The position numbers were made by a program, and so were the translations under genes. Below the pieces are notes generated by a model. That model was not told the DNA's origin and made no database searches. It was given only the letters and a program-made list of their open reading frames with translations. From the NCBI GenBank assembly GCA_030432695.1, contig JAUILN010000001.1, forward strand, positions 124,001-188,000: a DNA stretch of 64,000 nucleotides, read 5' to 3'. This stretch comes from a bacterium. GTDB taxonomy: Bacteria > Planctomycetota > UBA1135 > UBA2386. Shown piece after piece: positions 55,480-64,000 of the stretch; position 1 is the stretch's first letter, and every line of letters begins with the position of its first letter.

Positions 55480-56675
55480 CGGTAGCGGAGCCAGCCGGCG
55501 CGGCGGGTTCGGAAGTCCTGCAGTTCCTCCTGCCAGTCGGCGATCGCCCGCTCGGGGAACGCGCCGTCGCGGATCGCCGCGAAGGCCTGGGGCTCGGCGA
55601 GCAGCCGCTCGAAGCGCTCGACCTGCCAGTCGTCCGGATGGTTCCGGCGCAGCGCCCAGGCCAGGGTCAGGCCGGTGCGGATCGGGTCGAGCGACGCACG
55701 CTCGGTGATCAGGATCTGCACGCCGTGGCAGAGTTCGTTCGCGTGCTTGCTCGACTCCGGCACGAACTCGACCGGCACGAAGGTCACGCCCGGCAGGCGG
55801 CGTGCGCGCAGCGTCGCGGCCAGCCGGCGCCCGTCGATCCACGGCGCGCCGACGACCTCGAACGGCGTGTCGGTACCGCGGCCGACCGAGACGTTGGTGA
55901 ACTCGACCAGGCCGATGCCGGGATACAGCAGCGCCTGGTTGAGGTTGCGCATGTTGGGCGACGGGTTCACCCAGGTCAGCCCGGTGTCGTCCCAGAGCAT
56001 GCTGCGCTGCCAGCCCTGCATCTCGATCACCCGCAGGTCGGCGCCGATCTGCCGCTCGGCGTTCATCATCGCCGCGAGCTCACCGACCGTCATGCCGTGG
56101 CGCAGCGGGATCGTGTGCGCGGCGATGAACGACTCGTCGCCGGCCGCGAGGACCGGGCCGTCGGCGTCGAGCCCGTTGATCGGGTTCGGCCGGTCGAGGA
56201 CGTAGAACGCCAGGCCCTCGTCGGCCGCGGCCTCCATCGCCAGCTTCATCGTCGCGACGTAGGTGTAGAAGCGGCAGCCGATGTCCTGGATGTCGAACAC
56301 CAGCGCGTCGAGGCCCTCGAGCATCGCGGGCGTGGGCTTCCGGGTCTCGCCGTAGAGCGACAGGATCTGCAGGCCGGAGCTGTGCGTCGCGTCGTCGATC
56401 TTGGCCTGGTCGAGCGCGCCGGCGAAGCCGTGCTCGGGGCTGAACAGGATCTTCAGCTCGCACGCGTCCTGGGCCAGGAACACGTCGACGATGCCCTGGC
56501 CGTCGGCAGTCCGACCGGTGTGGTTGGTGATCAGGCCGATCTTCTGGCCGCGCAGGGCCGCGAAGTCGCTGGCGACCAGCACGTCGAGGCCGGTGCGGAC
56601 GGCGTCCTGGGTGGGGGTAGCCGACGCGAGGGCGCCGGCCACGAGGCACGACAACGGGATGAGGCTTCGGAACAT
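55476..56675 (-). CDS. namZ: DUF1343 / NamZ exo-beta-N-acetylmuramidase, secreted
   Basis: A 399-residue GH171 family protein with a signal peptide (MFRSLIPLSCLVAGALASATPTQ). The PEHG motif is intact (FSPEHGFAGALDQ). Further family motifs are LSLYGETRKPTPAMLEGLD and VLDRPNPINGL. It should release MurNAc from peptidoglycan strands outside the cytoplasm. It starts 2 bp after the symporter stop and overlaps the next NamZ as ATGA, so the three genes form an operon. Confidence 0.88.
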   Translation of the reverse strand: MFRSLIPLSCLVAGALASATPTQDAVRTGLDVLVASDFAALRGQKIGLITNHTGRTADGQGIVDVFLAQDACELKILFSPEHGFAGALDQAKIDDATHSSGLQILSLYGETRKPTPAMLEGLDALVFDIQDIGCRFYTYVATMKLAMEAAADEGLAFYVLDRPNPINGLDADGPVLAAGDESFIAAHTIPLRHGMTVGELAAMMNAERQIGADLRVIEMQGWQRSMLWDDTGLTWVNPSPNMRNLNQALLYPGIGLVEFTNVSVGRGTDTPFEVVGAPWIDGRRLAATLRARRLPGVTFVPVEFVPESSKHANELCHGVQILITERASLDPIRTGLTLAWALRRNHPDDWQVERFERLLAEPQAFAAIRDGAFPERAIADWQEELQDFRTRRAGWLRYR

Positions 56676-56677
56676 CG

Positions 56678-58261
56678 TCAGTCGGTGGAGGGGGTGCGGC
56701 GCGGGAGGACCAACGCGGCCAGCGAGCCGGTCGCGACGGTGACGGTCGAGCCGATCAGCGCGAACCAGGGCCAGGCGGGGACCACCCAGTAGGAGGACGC
56801 ATCGCCGTCGGGGCGGCCGAAGACCGCCGTGACCAGGGCGTCGTTGGACCAGTGCCGTTCGGTTGCATCCGCGCCGTCCAGCAGCGTCGTCAACAGGTCG
56901 AACTGGATCTGCGAGACCACCAGGGTGCCGGCGACCAGTCCGATCAGCGCCGCGAGCTGGCCGGCCCGCGCCACCGCGATGCCGAGCAGGAACACGCCGA
57001 GCACGATGCCGGTGGTGAAGCTGGCGATCGCCAGCACCGCGCTGACCACCGACTGGTCGAGGTACTGCCCCTCGATGCCGACCAGGATCTGCAGGACTCC
57101 GAAGCCGATCACGAAGATCCGCGCGGTCCACAGCCGCTCGCCGTCGCCGGCGTTCCGGCGGAACAGCGGATGCCAGACGTCGTTGCTGAGCGCCGTCGCC
57201 GAGGAGTTGAGCGAACTCGACAGGGTCGACATCGCCGCCGAGAACACCGCGCCCAGCACGATGCCGAGCACGCCCACCGGCATCTCGTCGACGATGAAGG
57301 TCGCGAACACCCGGTCGGCCCTGGCGAAGGTCGGGGCGTCGGGCTGCTGCGCGTAGAACACCGCGAGGCCGACGCCGATCAGCAGGAAGAACGCGAATTG
57401 CGCGGTCACCACGATCCCGCTGAGCACCAGCGCCACGCCGGCCTGGCCCTGGCTCTTCGCCGCCAGGTAGCGCTGCACCATCAGCTGGTCGACGCCGTGG
57501 GTGGCCAGCGCCAGCACCGAGCCACCGATCAGGCCGGCCCAGAAGTTCGTGGCGTTCCCCATGTCCCAGCCGAAGTCGAAGATCCGCAGCTTGTCGACGG
57601 GACCCTCGTCGGTGGGGAAGGCGCGCGCCGTGTCCAGGAAACCCTCGAGTCCACCGTCGATGCGACCCAGCAGGATCCACGCCGCGATGCCCGCGCCGAG
57701 CATGTAGACGAGGAACTGGACGAAGTCGGTCCAGATCACCGCGCGCATCCCGCCGACGAAGGTGTAGAGGATCGTCGCCGCACCCAGCGAGATCACCGCC
57801 AGCTCGAGGTTCACGCCGGCGACCTCGCGCAGCACGATCGCCGAGAGGAACAGGCGCAGGCCGTCGGCCAGGGTCCGGGTCGCGACGAACAAGAGGCTCG
57901 CCGCCTGCTTGGTCAGCCCGCCGAAGCGCTGGTCGAGGACCTGGTAGGCGGTGAACAGCTCGCCCTTGAAGTAGCGCGGCAGCAGGAGCCAGGTGACGAC
58001 CAGCCGGCCGAGCGCGAAGCCCAGCGGCAGCTGCAGCCAGGTCAGGTCGTTCTGGAAGGCGAAGCCGGGGATGCTCAGGAAGGTGACCGTGCTGGTCTCG
58101 GTCGCGACGATCGAGAACAGCACCAGCCACCACGGCATGCTGCGGCCGCCGAGCATGAAGTCGGCGGAGCCGGTCTGCCGTCGCCCCATCCACAGGCCGA
58201 ACAGGACCATCGCGACGAGGTAGGCGACGAGGACGGCGAGGTCGACGGTTTCGATGCGCAC
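56678..58261 (-). CDS. Sodium/solute symporter (SSS family), probable MurNAc or amino-sugar importer
   Basis: A 527-residue protein from a GTG at 58261. About 13-14 transmembrane helices are visible (VDLAVLVAYLVAMVLFGLW, LVLFSIVATETSTVTFLSI, GVLGIVLGAVFSAAMSTLSS). SSS signatures include FSIVATETSTVTFLSIPG and the AAMSTLSSSLNSSAT segment typical of the family. The substrate is inferred from context: two NamZ enzymes follow in the same operon and MurQ is divergent. Sialic acid or other sugar import by SSS members is known. Confidence 0.85.
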   Translation of the reverse strand: MRIETVDLAVLVAYLVAMVLFGLWMGRRQTGSADFMLGGRSMPWWLVLFSIVATETSTVTFLSIPGFAFQNDLTWLQLPLGFALGRLVVTWLLLPRYFKGELFTAYQVLDQRFGGLTKQAASLLFVATRTLADGLRLFLSAIVLREVAGVNLELAVISLGAATILYTFVGGMRAVIWTDFVQFLVYMLGAGIAAWILLGRIDGGLEGFLDTARAFPTDEGPVDKLRIFDFGWDMGNATNFWAGLIGGSVLALATHGVDQLMVQRYLAAKSQGQAGVALVLSGIVVTAQFAFFLLIGVGLAVFYAQQPDAPTFARADRVFATFIVDEMPVGVLGIVLGAVFSAAMSTLSSSLNSSATALSNDVWHPLFRRNAGDGERLWTARIFVIGFGVLQILVGIEGQYLDQSVVSAVLAIASFTTGIVLGVFLLGIAVARAGQLAALIGLVAGTLVVSQIQFDLLTTLLDGADATERHWSNDALVTAVFGRPDGDASSYWVVPAWPWFALIGSTVTVATGSLAALVLPRRTPSTD

Positions 58262-58364
58262 GGTCTGGGTGGGGGCCGGAGGGCGGGAGCGCCTATAGTG
58301 GCCGGCCCGCGCGCGGCGTCGAGACCGAATCGGGTTCCCGTGCAGACCGCGCAGACCGACCGCC
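58262..58364. promoter_or_regulatory. Divergent promoter region, symporter / murQ
   Basis: These 103 bp lie between the starts of two divergent transcription units for amino-sugar salvage. Co-regulation from here is likely. No repressor gene such as MurR is adjacent and no clear operator palindrome was found. Confidence 0.4.
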
Positions 58365-59306
58365 ATGACCGCCCGCGACGCGACGCCCAGCAGCGCTGAC
58401 GAACCCCGCATCGACCACCTGACCACCGAGGCCCGGCTGGAGGCGAGCACCGACCTCGACCTGCTGTCCTCGGAGTCGTTCGTCGCATTGATGAGCGACC
58501 AGGACCGGGTGGCGGTCGACGCGGTCCGTGCCGAGGCGCCGCGCATCGCCGCGGCGATCGACGCGGTGGCCGAACGGATGGCGCGTGGCGGGCGGTTGAT
58601 CTACTGCGGGGCCGGCACCTCGGGCCGCCTCGGCGTGGTCGACGCCTCGGAGTGCCCGCCGACCTTCCAGGCCGATCCCGGCCAGGTCGTCGGTCTGATC
58701 GCCGGCGGCGCGGGGGCGATGATCCAAGCGGTCGAAGGCGCCGAGGACGACCCCGAGCTGGGTGCCGGCGACCTGCGTGCGCTCGACCTGGGACCCGACG
58801 ACGCGGTGCTGGGCATCACCGCCAGCGGCCGGACCCCGTACGTGCTGGGCGCGATGGCCTACGCCCGCTCGGTCGGCGCGCTGGTCCTCGGCTTCTCGTG
58901 CAACGCCGGCTCGGAGGTCGAGCAGGCCGCCGAGTTGCCGATCACCCCGGTGGTGGGGCCCGAGGTGCTCAGCGGCTCGACGCGCCTGAAGGCCGGCACC
59001 GCCACCAAGCTGGTGCTGAACATGCTGAGCACCGGCGTGATGGTCCGGCTCGGCAAGACCTACGGCAATCTGATGGTCGACCTGCAGGCCAGCAACAAGA
59101 AGCTGGTGGTGCGCAGCCGGCGGATCGTCGCGCAGGCCACCGGGCTGTCGGTCGAGGACGCCGCGGTTCTGTTGGAGCGCTGCGGGGGCGAGGTGAAGAC
59201 CGCGATCGCCGCGGCGCTGCTGGGGGTCGAGCCGGAGGTGGCGCGCGCCAGGCTGCGCGAGGCCGGCGGCCGCGTCCGGGCGGTGGTCGACGGAGGTCGG
59301 GCGTGA
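58365..59306 (+). CDS. murQ: N-acetylmuramic acid 6-phosphate etherase
   Basis: A 313-residue SIS-domain enzyme. MurQ cleaves MurNAc-6-phosphate to GlcNAc-6-phosphate and lactate. Signatures are IYCGAGTSGRLGVVDASECP, GITASGRTPYVLGAM and VVGPEVLSGSTRLKAGTATK. The catalytic Glu/His region and the C-terminal helix (SVEDAAVLLERCGGEVKTAI) are intact. It implies that MurNAc is phosphorylated in the cell, but no MurK/AmgK/PTS gene is in the window. The stop overlaps the following GTG start. Confidence 0.95.
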   Translation: MTARDATPSSADEPRIDHLTTEARLEASTDLDLLSSESFVALMSDQDRVAVDAVRAEAPRIAAAIDAVAERMARGGRLIYCGAGTSGRLGVVDASECPPTFQADPGQVVGLIAGGAGAMIQAVEGAEDDPELGAGDLRALDLGPDDAVLGITASGRTPYVLGAMAYARSVGALVLGFSCNAGSEVEQAAELPITPVVGPEVLSGSTRLKAGTATKLVLNMLSTGVMVRLGKTYGNLMVDLQASNKKLVVRSRRIVAQATGLSVEDAAVLLERCGGEVKTAIAAALLGVEPEVARARLREAGGRVRAVVDGGRA

Positions 59307-60151
59307 ACGTGGCCGATCCGCTGGCCCGCTTCGAACTCGGGAGCCTGCGGCGCGCGGCGTTCGAGCGGCAGGGCTACGTCGGGCCGGTCGACGTCCTCGA
59401 TGCCGAAGGGGTCGCCACGCTGCGCGCCGCGCTCGACGACCTGCTGCCGCGGCTCGGCGACCTCGACCACGTGCTCTACGAGGTCGAGGCTGCGTGGACC
59501 GAGCGCCCCGGCGAGGTGGTCTGCCACTTCCTCGGCGGCTTCCGGGTCGATGATCGCCTCGCCGCGCTGACGCGCGAGCCGCGGATCACCGTGCCCTGCG
59601 CCGAGCTGCTCGGAGTCGACCGCCTGCGCTTCTGGCACGACCAGGTGTTCCACAAGCCGGCCGGGCATCCCGGCGTGGTGCCGTGGCACCAGGACTACTC
59701 GTACTGGACCCGCACGACGCCGGCCCACCACATCACCCTGAACCTGATGCTCGACGACGCCGACGAGGAATCGGGTTGCCTGATGTTCGTGCCGGGCAGC
59801 CACCGTTGGGGACTCCTGCCGTCGCTGCCGTTCGACAGCGGTCTGAACGCGATCGAGGGAGTGCTCACGCTGGAACAGCGCGAGGCGTTCCGGCCGGTGC
59901 CGGTGCCGGTGCGCGCCGGCCAGGCGACGATCCACCATAGCCACACCCTGCACGGCTCGGGTCCGAACCGTTCGTCGCGGCCGCGCCGCGCGGTGGTGCT
60001 CAACTTCATGGGGCCGGAGACCCGCGTCGCCGAGGGCGTCGATGCCCCGCTGCTCCGGCACACGCCGCGGCTCGCACCCGGTGCGCTGGTCGACGGCGAC
60101 GACTTCCCGATCGTGCTCGACCGTCGCGCGGACCAGGAACACGCATCATGA
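59303..60151 (+). CDS. Phytanoyl-CoA dioxygenase (PhyH)-like Fe(II)/2-oxoglutarate enzyme
   Basis: A 282-residue protein from a GTG that overlaps the murQ stop. The iron-binding HxD pair is His129/Asp131 (VPWHQDYSYW). The distal His lies in IHHSHTLHGSGPNRSSRPRR, with the Arg that binds 2-oxoglutarate close behind. PhyH-family enzymes hydroxylate diverse substrates. The context suggests a modified amino sugar or a cell-wall component, but this is a guess. The stop overlaps the next gene by 4 bases. Confidence 0.88.
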   Translation: MNVADPLARFELGSLRRAAFERQGYVGPVDVLDAEGVATLRAALDDLLPRLGDLDHVLYEVEAAWTERPGEVVCHFLGGFRVDDRLAALTREPRITVPCAELLGVDRLRFWHDQVFHKPAGHPGVVPWHQDYSYWTRTTPAHHITLNLMLDDADEESGCLMFVPGSHRWGLLPSLPFDSGLNAIEGVLTLEQREAFRPVPVPVRAGQATIHHSHTLHGSGPNRSSRPRRAVVLNFMGPETRVAEGVDAPLLRHTPRLAPGALVDGDDFPIVLDRRADQEHAS

Positions 60152-61521
60152 CCGAGCCCGTCGAAGCGGACCTGTTCCCCAGCAAGGAGTCGGAGCCGGT
60201 CTCCGCAGCCCCGGCGCTGGCCACCGAAGTCGACGCAGCGCAGGAGCCGGCTCCGAGTCGGGAGTCCCGACCGCGCCTGCTGGCCCTCGACGCGTTCCGC
60301 GGCGCGACCATCGCCGGGATGATCCTGGTCAACAACCCAGGCTCCTGGAGCCACGTCTACCCGCCGCTCCTGCACGCGAGCTGGCACGGCTGGACGCCGA
60401 CCGACCTGGTGTTCCCGTTCTTCCTGTGGATCGTTGGCGTCGCGATCACCCTGTCGCTCGGCCGCCGGGTCGAGGAGGGCGCGCCGCGCGGGCCGCTGGT
60501 CAAGAAGATCGTGGTCCGCACGCTGGTGCTGATCGGCCTCGGCCTGTTCCTGAACATGCTGTCAGGGGTGCTGCCAGCGCTGTTCGGCTTCGGCGACAAG
60601 ACCCTGGGCGAGGCCTTCGCGACGCTGCGCATCCCCGGCGTCCTGCAGCGCATCGGCCTGTGCTACGGCATCACCGCGCTGGCCTTCCTGTTCCTGCCGC
60701 GGCGTGTGCTGCCACTCCTGTGTGCCGCCCTGCTGCTCGGCTACTGGATGCTGATGGAGTGGGTGCAGGTGCCGGCACTCGACGGCTCGGGGGCGCTGGT
60801 CGCCGACCTCGACACCAAGGGCGACCACCTGGCGGGCTGGCTCGACCGCACCTTGCTCGGCGAGGGCCATCTCTGGAGCAGCGCCAAGGTCTACGACCCG
60901 GAGGGTCTGCTCAGCACTCTGCCGGCGGTCGGCACCTGCCTGCTCGGGCTGTTCGCCGGGCGGATCGTCCGCAGCGACCTGCCGTTGGCGGATCGGATCC
61001 TGCGGCTGTTCGTCGCCGGGGCTCTGCTGGTGGTCGTCGGCTACTGCTGGGACTGGTTCCTGCCGATCAACAAGCCGATCTGGACCAGCAGCTACGCGGT
61101 GTTCACCGCCGGCCAGGCGAGCTGCGCGCTGGCGCTGTGTCTGTGGGCCTGCGACCTGAAGGGTTGGCGGCGGTGGGCTGCGCCGCTCCGCGTCTACGGC
61201 GTGAACCCGATCACCGTGTTCGTCGGTTCGGCGCTGTTGGTGCGCACGCTGCTGTGGATCCAGGTCGACGACGGTTCGGGCGGCACGACCTCGCTGAAGA
61301 CCTGGATCTACCAGGCCTGGTTCAAGAGTTGGGTGGTGCCCGGTGACGGCACGCCGGCAGCCGAGACCGCAGCGTCGTGGTTCGGCGGCTTCTACTCGGA
61401 CTGGTTCCTCGGCTGGGCCGACGAGCGCTTCGCGTCGCTGGCGATGGCGCTGGCCTGGATCGCCGGTTGGTTCGTGATCCTGTGGATCATGGACAGGCTG
61501 CGGATCCACATCCGGGTGTGA
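60148..61521 (+). CDS. NagX/HGSNAT-like membrane acyltransferase
   Basis: A 457-residue protein. A ~45-residue cytoplasmic leader precedes LLALDAFRGATIAGMILVNNPG and HASWHGWTPTDLVFPFFLWIVGVAI, the hallmark of the HGSNAT/NagX (DUF5009) family. About 10-11 transmembrane helices follow. Lysosomal HGSNAT acetylates terminal glucosamine; bacterial NagX is found with N-acetylglucosamine uptake genes. Here it closes the murQ operon by ATGA overlap, so acetylation of incoming GlcN or anhydro-sugar is plausible. Confidence 0.85.
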   Translation: MTEPVEADLFPSKESEPVSAAPALATEVDAAQEPAPSRESRPRLLALDAFRGATIAGMILVNNPGSWSHVYPPLLHASWHGWTPTDLVFPFFLWIVGVAITLSLGRRVEEGAPRGPLVKKIVVRTLVLIGLGLFLNMLSGVLPALFGFGDKTLGEAFATLRIPGVLQRIGLCYGITALAFLFLPRRVLPLLCAALLLGYWMLMEWVQVPALDGSGALVADLDTKGDHLAGWLDRTLLGEGHLWSSAKVYDPEGLLSTLPAVGTCLLGLFAGRIVRSDLPLADRILRLFVAGALLVVVGYCWDWFLPINKPIWTSSYAVFTAGQASCALALCLWACDLKGWRRWAAPLRVYGVNPITVFVGSALLVRTLLWIQVDDGSGGTTSLKTWIYQAWFKSWVVPGDGTPAAETAASWFGGFYSDWFLGWADERFASLAMALAWIAGWFVILWIMDRLRIHIRV

Positions 61522-61527
61522 GTCGCA

Positions 61528-61884
61528 TCAACCGCGGGCTGCGGCATCCCGCTGTTCCAGCCACAGGAACTCGTGGGCGTGCCGCCGGATCGCCCGCCAG
61601 GCGAGGAACGCCCGCCAGCCGTAGTATCGGCAGCCGCAGGTGAACGACAGCTCCAGGTTCTCCGGGCGGGCGACGACCTGCACCTCGGGGCTGGAGCACC
61701 AGTCGATCGCGATCCGCAGGCGGTGCGCGCCGGGCCGGACCTCGAAGCGGAGCGTGCGTCCATTGGCGATGCGGCCGACCTCGTTGCCGTCGACCAGCAC
61801 CCGGTAGCTGCGCGCCATCGACGCGAACTCGCGCGGGCGGTGGATCGATACACGCACGCTGTGGAGGCTCTCGGCGTCGGCCAT
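61528..61884 (-). CDS. Small protein of unknown function
   Basis: A 118-residue protein. It has a PEGA-like beta pattern (RSYRVLVDGNEVGRIANGRTL; FEVRPGAHRLRIAIDWC) with conserved-looking Cys residues (SFTCGCRYYG). No signal peptide is evident. The stop is 7 bp from the stop of the convergent NagX-like gene. A surface-modification or regulatory role is unknown. Confidence 0.6.
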   Translation of the reverse strand: MADAESLHSVRVSIHRPREFASMARSYRVLVDGNEVGRIANGRTLRFEVRPGAHRLRIAIDWCSSPEVQVVARPENLELSFTCGCRYYGWRAFLAWRAIRRHAHEFLWLEQRDAAARG

Positions 61885-61988
61885 CGGGTCAAGTTCGAAT
61901 CAACGCGCCCCGGGATCCAGTCCCTCGCCGGCAATGGGGCGGTTCGAGGCGTGACGGCCGATGGGGCGCGGGGGCAGAATCTCCTGCC

Positions 61989-63281
61989 ATGCAACGCCTC
62001 CTGCTGACCGCGGCCATGGTCGTGCCCGCTGTCGTCCTGCTCGCTGCCCGCACTCCGGACCCGGATCGGAAGTGGTTCAAGGGCAACCTCCACACCCACA
62101 CCCTGTGGAGCGACGGCAACGACTTCCCCGAGATGGTCGTCGATTGGTACCGCAGCCGCGGCGACTACGACTTCCTGGCGCTCAGCGACCACAACACGCT
62201 GCAGCAGGGGGAGCGATGGATGGACAACGACCTGGTGATCCGCCGCGGCGGGCGCACCGCGTTGGCCGAGTACCGCGCGCGCTGCGGCGACGCGGTCGAG
62301 ACCCGCGAGGGCGAGGATGGCAAGCTCGAGGTTCGGTTGCGCACCCTCGAGGAGTTCCGTGGTGCCTTCGAGGCGCCCGGCGAGTTCCTGCTGATCCAGT
62401 CGGAGGAACTCACCGCCAGCCACGACGGCGCGCCGATCCACATCAACGCCACCAACCTTGGCGAGGTGCTGCAGCCGGCGAAGGGTACGAGCGTCGCCGA
62501 GGTGCTGCGCAAGAACCTCCAGGCGATCCTCGAGCAGGAGGCGCGGCTGGGGCGGCCGATCCTGGCGCATCTCAACCATCCGAACTTCGGCTGGGCGTTC
62601 GCCGCCGAGGAGATGGCCGAGGTGCTGGAGGAGCGCTTCTTCGAGGTCTGGAACGGCCACCCGTCGATCCATCACCTGGGTGACGAGCAGCGCGCTTCGG
62701 TCGAGAAGATCTGGGACGTGGTCAACGCGCTCCGCATCCAGCAGATGGGCCAGCCGCCGTTGTTCGGGGTGGGCACCGACGACAGCCACAACTACCACAA
62801 CGAGTCGGCGTCGATCCCAGGGCGCGGTTGGGTGATGGTGCGCGCCGCCGAGCTGACTCCGAAGGCGCTGATCGAGGCGATGCGGGCCGGCGACTTCTAT
62901 GCGAGTTCGGGCGTGGAGCTGGCCGACGTGCGGTTCGAGGACGGGATCCTCGAGGTCGGTGTCGCGGCGCGCGCTGGCGAGACCTACCGCGTCGAGTTCG
63001 TCGGTACCAGGAAGGGCGTGGAACTCGCGGGCGAGGCGCGGACCGACGGCGAGGGCAAGGCCCTCCGCACCACGCGGCGCTACCCGGATGCGGTGGGCGA
63101 GATCCTGTCCAGCCACGAGGTCGCGGGGCAGGGCACGATCCGGGTCGGCTACCGCCTCGGCGACGACGAGCTGTACGTGCGCTGCGTGGTCACGTCGTCG
63201 GCGGCGCCGGAGCGTCCGGTGTGGGAGGGTCAGAAGCAGCAGGCCTGGACCCAGCCGATGGGCTGGCGGCGCTGGCTCTGA
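61989..63281 (+). CDS. Exported PHP-domain (metal-dependent phosphoesterase-like) protein
   Basis: A 430-residue protein with a signal peptide or anchor (MQRLLLTAAMVVPAVVLLAA). PHP motifs: GNLHTHTLWSDG (first His pair and Asp), LALSDHNTL, and later TDDSHNYH. The PHP fold binds three metals and hydrolyses phosphoesters. The C-terminal ~130 residues are a beta-rich domain (YRVEFVGTRKGVEL). Extracytoplasmic PHP proteins of this type are common in planctomycetes and of unknown substrate. Confidence 0.8.
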   Translation: MQRLLLTAAMVVPAVVLLAARTPDPDRKWFKGNLHTHTLWSDGNDFPEMVVDWYRSRGDYDFLALSDHNTLQQGERWMDNDLVIRRGGRTALAEYRARCGDAVETREGEDGKLEVRLRTLEEFRGAFEAPGEFLLIQSEELTASHDGAPIHINATNLGEVLQPAKGTSVAEVLRKNLQAILEQEARLGRPILAHLNHPNFGWAFAAEEMAEVLEERFFEVWNGHPSIHHLGDEQRASVEKIWDVVNALRIQQMGQPPLFGVGTDDSHNYHNESASIPGRGWVMVRAAELTPKALIEAMRAGDFYASSGVELADVRFEDGILEVGVAARAGETYRVEFVGTRKGVELAGEARTDGEGKALRTTRRYPDAVGEILSSHEVAGQGTIRVGYRLGDDELYVRCVVTSSAAPERPVWEGQKQQAWTQPMGWRRWL

Positions 63282-63354
63282 GGTCCGGGATCAGGCGGGA
63301 CGGGACGGGGCGGGGCGACGGTCTGCGAGCTGTCGATATATTGGGGGGTCTCTC

Positions 63355-64000
63355 ATGACTTGCACCCCTCGCTCCGCCGGCCTGTGCCGGCTCGGTCTCA
63401 CCGCGCTCACCGCGTGCGTCCTCGGTCTCGCGCCGGTCCGCGCGCAGACGCCCTCCGCCGACGTCGGCGTCGGCCTGTTCCCGTTCCTGGTCGGCAACAT
63501 GGACGGCCGCGTCCAGGAGGTCGTCGACAAGTGCGTGCTGGAGGGCGCCGACTCGCTCTACGTGAGCATGTTCCGGACCACCGGCCGGCTGCAGGGTGAT
63601 CTGTGGGTCACCGACACCAACCGGCAGTGGCCGGCGAGCTGGGGACCGGTGCGGCCGGGTGGCGCCGGCATCGACCTGCGCGCGCTGATCGGCTACGCGA
63701 AGAGCCGCGGGCTGCGGGTGGTCGGCGTGGTGAAGTGCTTCGCCGATTCGGTGCAGCCGACCGACGCCGCGCATCGCCAGTACCTCCTCGACGTGATCGG
63801 CTGGATCGTCGATCGGGTGCAGCCCGGCACCGGGGAACCGACCTGGGACCTCGACGGCATCGCGCTCGACTACATCCGCTTCGTCGGCTCGCCGCAGCCC
63901 GGCGGCGACCAGTTGGTCACCAACCTGGTGCGCGACATCAAGGCACGCATCGGCGCCCTCACGCTGCACGCCTACCTGATCGCCAGCCGCTACTACATCG
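63355..64000 (+). CDS. Secreted putative glycoside hydrolase-like protein, C-terminus outside window
   Basis: An open frame of 215 codons from the ATG at 63355 to the window end. A signal peptide (CRLGLTALTACVLGLAPVRAQ) precedes a TIM-barrel-like start: LYVSMFRTTGRLQGDLW, SRGLRVVGVVKCF, and WDLDGIALDYIRFVG, which resembles the beta-4 strand of GHL10/DUF4015-type putative glycosidases. The right end is cut by the window. A ribosome site GGGGGG is seen upstream. Substrate unknown. Confidence 0.65.
   Translation, partial: MTCTPRSAGLCRLGLTALTACVLGLAPVRAQTPSADVGVGLFPFLVGNMDGRVQEVVDKCVLEGADSLYVSMFRTTGRLQGDLWVTDTNRQWPASWGPVRPGGAGIDLRALIGYAKSRGLRVVGVVKCFADSVQPTDAAHRQYLLDVIGWIVDRVQPGTGEPTWDLDGIALDYIRFVGSPQPGGDQLVTNLVRDIKARIGALTLHAYLIASRYYI

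Overview
The window is high-GC DNA with almost all third codon positions G or C, dense genes on both strands, no tRNA or rRNA gene and no transposase that I can see. The gene set points to a free-living bacterium with a peptidoglycan wall. I infer Planctomycetota, from the fusion of TPRs with two RNA-polymerase alpha-CTD modules, the many secreted proteins with a shared beta-rich C-terminal module, and an ECF sigma/anti-sigma pair followed by a PDZ lipoprotein. This assignment rests on family knowledge, not on a marker phylogeny.

Layout. Positions 1-3.8 kb hold a partial saccharopine-dehydrogenase-like gene, a methyltransferase, a Gfo/Idh/MocA oxidoreductase and a radical SAM/SPASM enzyme. 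Positions 3.8-11.6 kb hold a degenerate, ModC-like ABC protein, an EgtB-like enzyme, an aldo/keto reductase, a second methyltransferase, purD, a Fur regulator and a sigma-54 response regulator. Positions 11.7-19.5 kb hold an MscS channel, a second radical SAM/SPASM gene, purL-purQ (PurL with a double PurS-like N-terminus) and, divergently, accA. Positions 19.7-23 kb are an ECF sigma, anti-sigma and PDZ lipoprotein unit. Positions 23-28 kb are rlmN and the protein-quality-control set tig-clpP-clpX. Positions 28-36.6 kb hold a HEAT/TPR protein, mnmG, a thioredoxin-like gene with an in-frame UGA at its redox Cys, ruvA, the TPR/alpha-CTD protein and a glycosyltransferase. Positions 36.8-49 kb carry murA, ffh, rpsP, maf, rpmE, prfA, prmC, a PilZ protein and ssb with small unknowns between them. 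Positions 49-51 kb are a coiled-coil protein plus an actin-fold ATPase. Positions 51-61.5 kb form a peptidoglycan salvage region: amidase, two NamZ (DUF1343) proteins, a sodium/solute symporter, MurQ, a dioxygenase and a NagX-like acyltransferase. The window closes with a PHP-domain protein and a truncated secreted glycoside-hydrolase-like gene.

The most unusual items are: (1) a TlpA/thioredoxin-like gene whose CGPC motif reads UGPC, best explained as selenocysteine; (2) three copies of an approximately 111-bp element with up to three hairpins, lying downstream of genes, with compensatory base changes between copies; (3) an ABC-type protein that has lost Walker A, signature and Walker B but kept a molybdate-type TOBE tail; (4) short tandem duplications of unrelated sequence placed repeatedly at stop codons; (5) an uncharacterised actin-like/coiled-coil gene pair.
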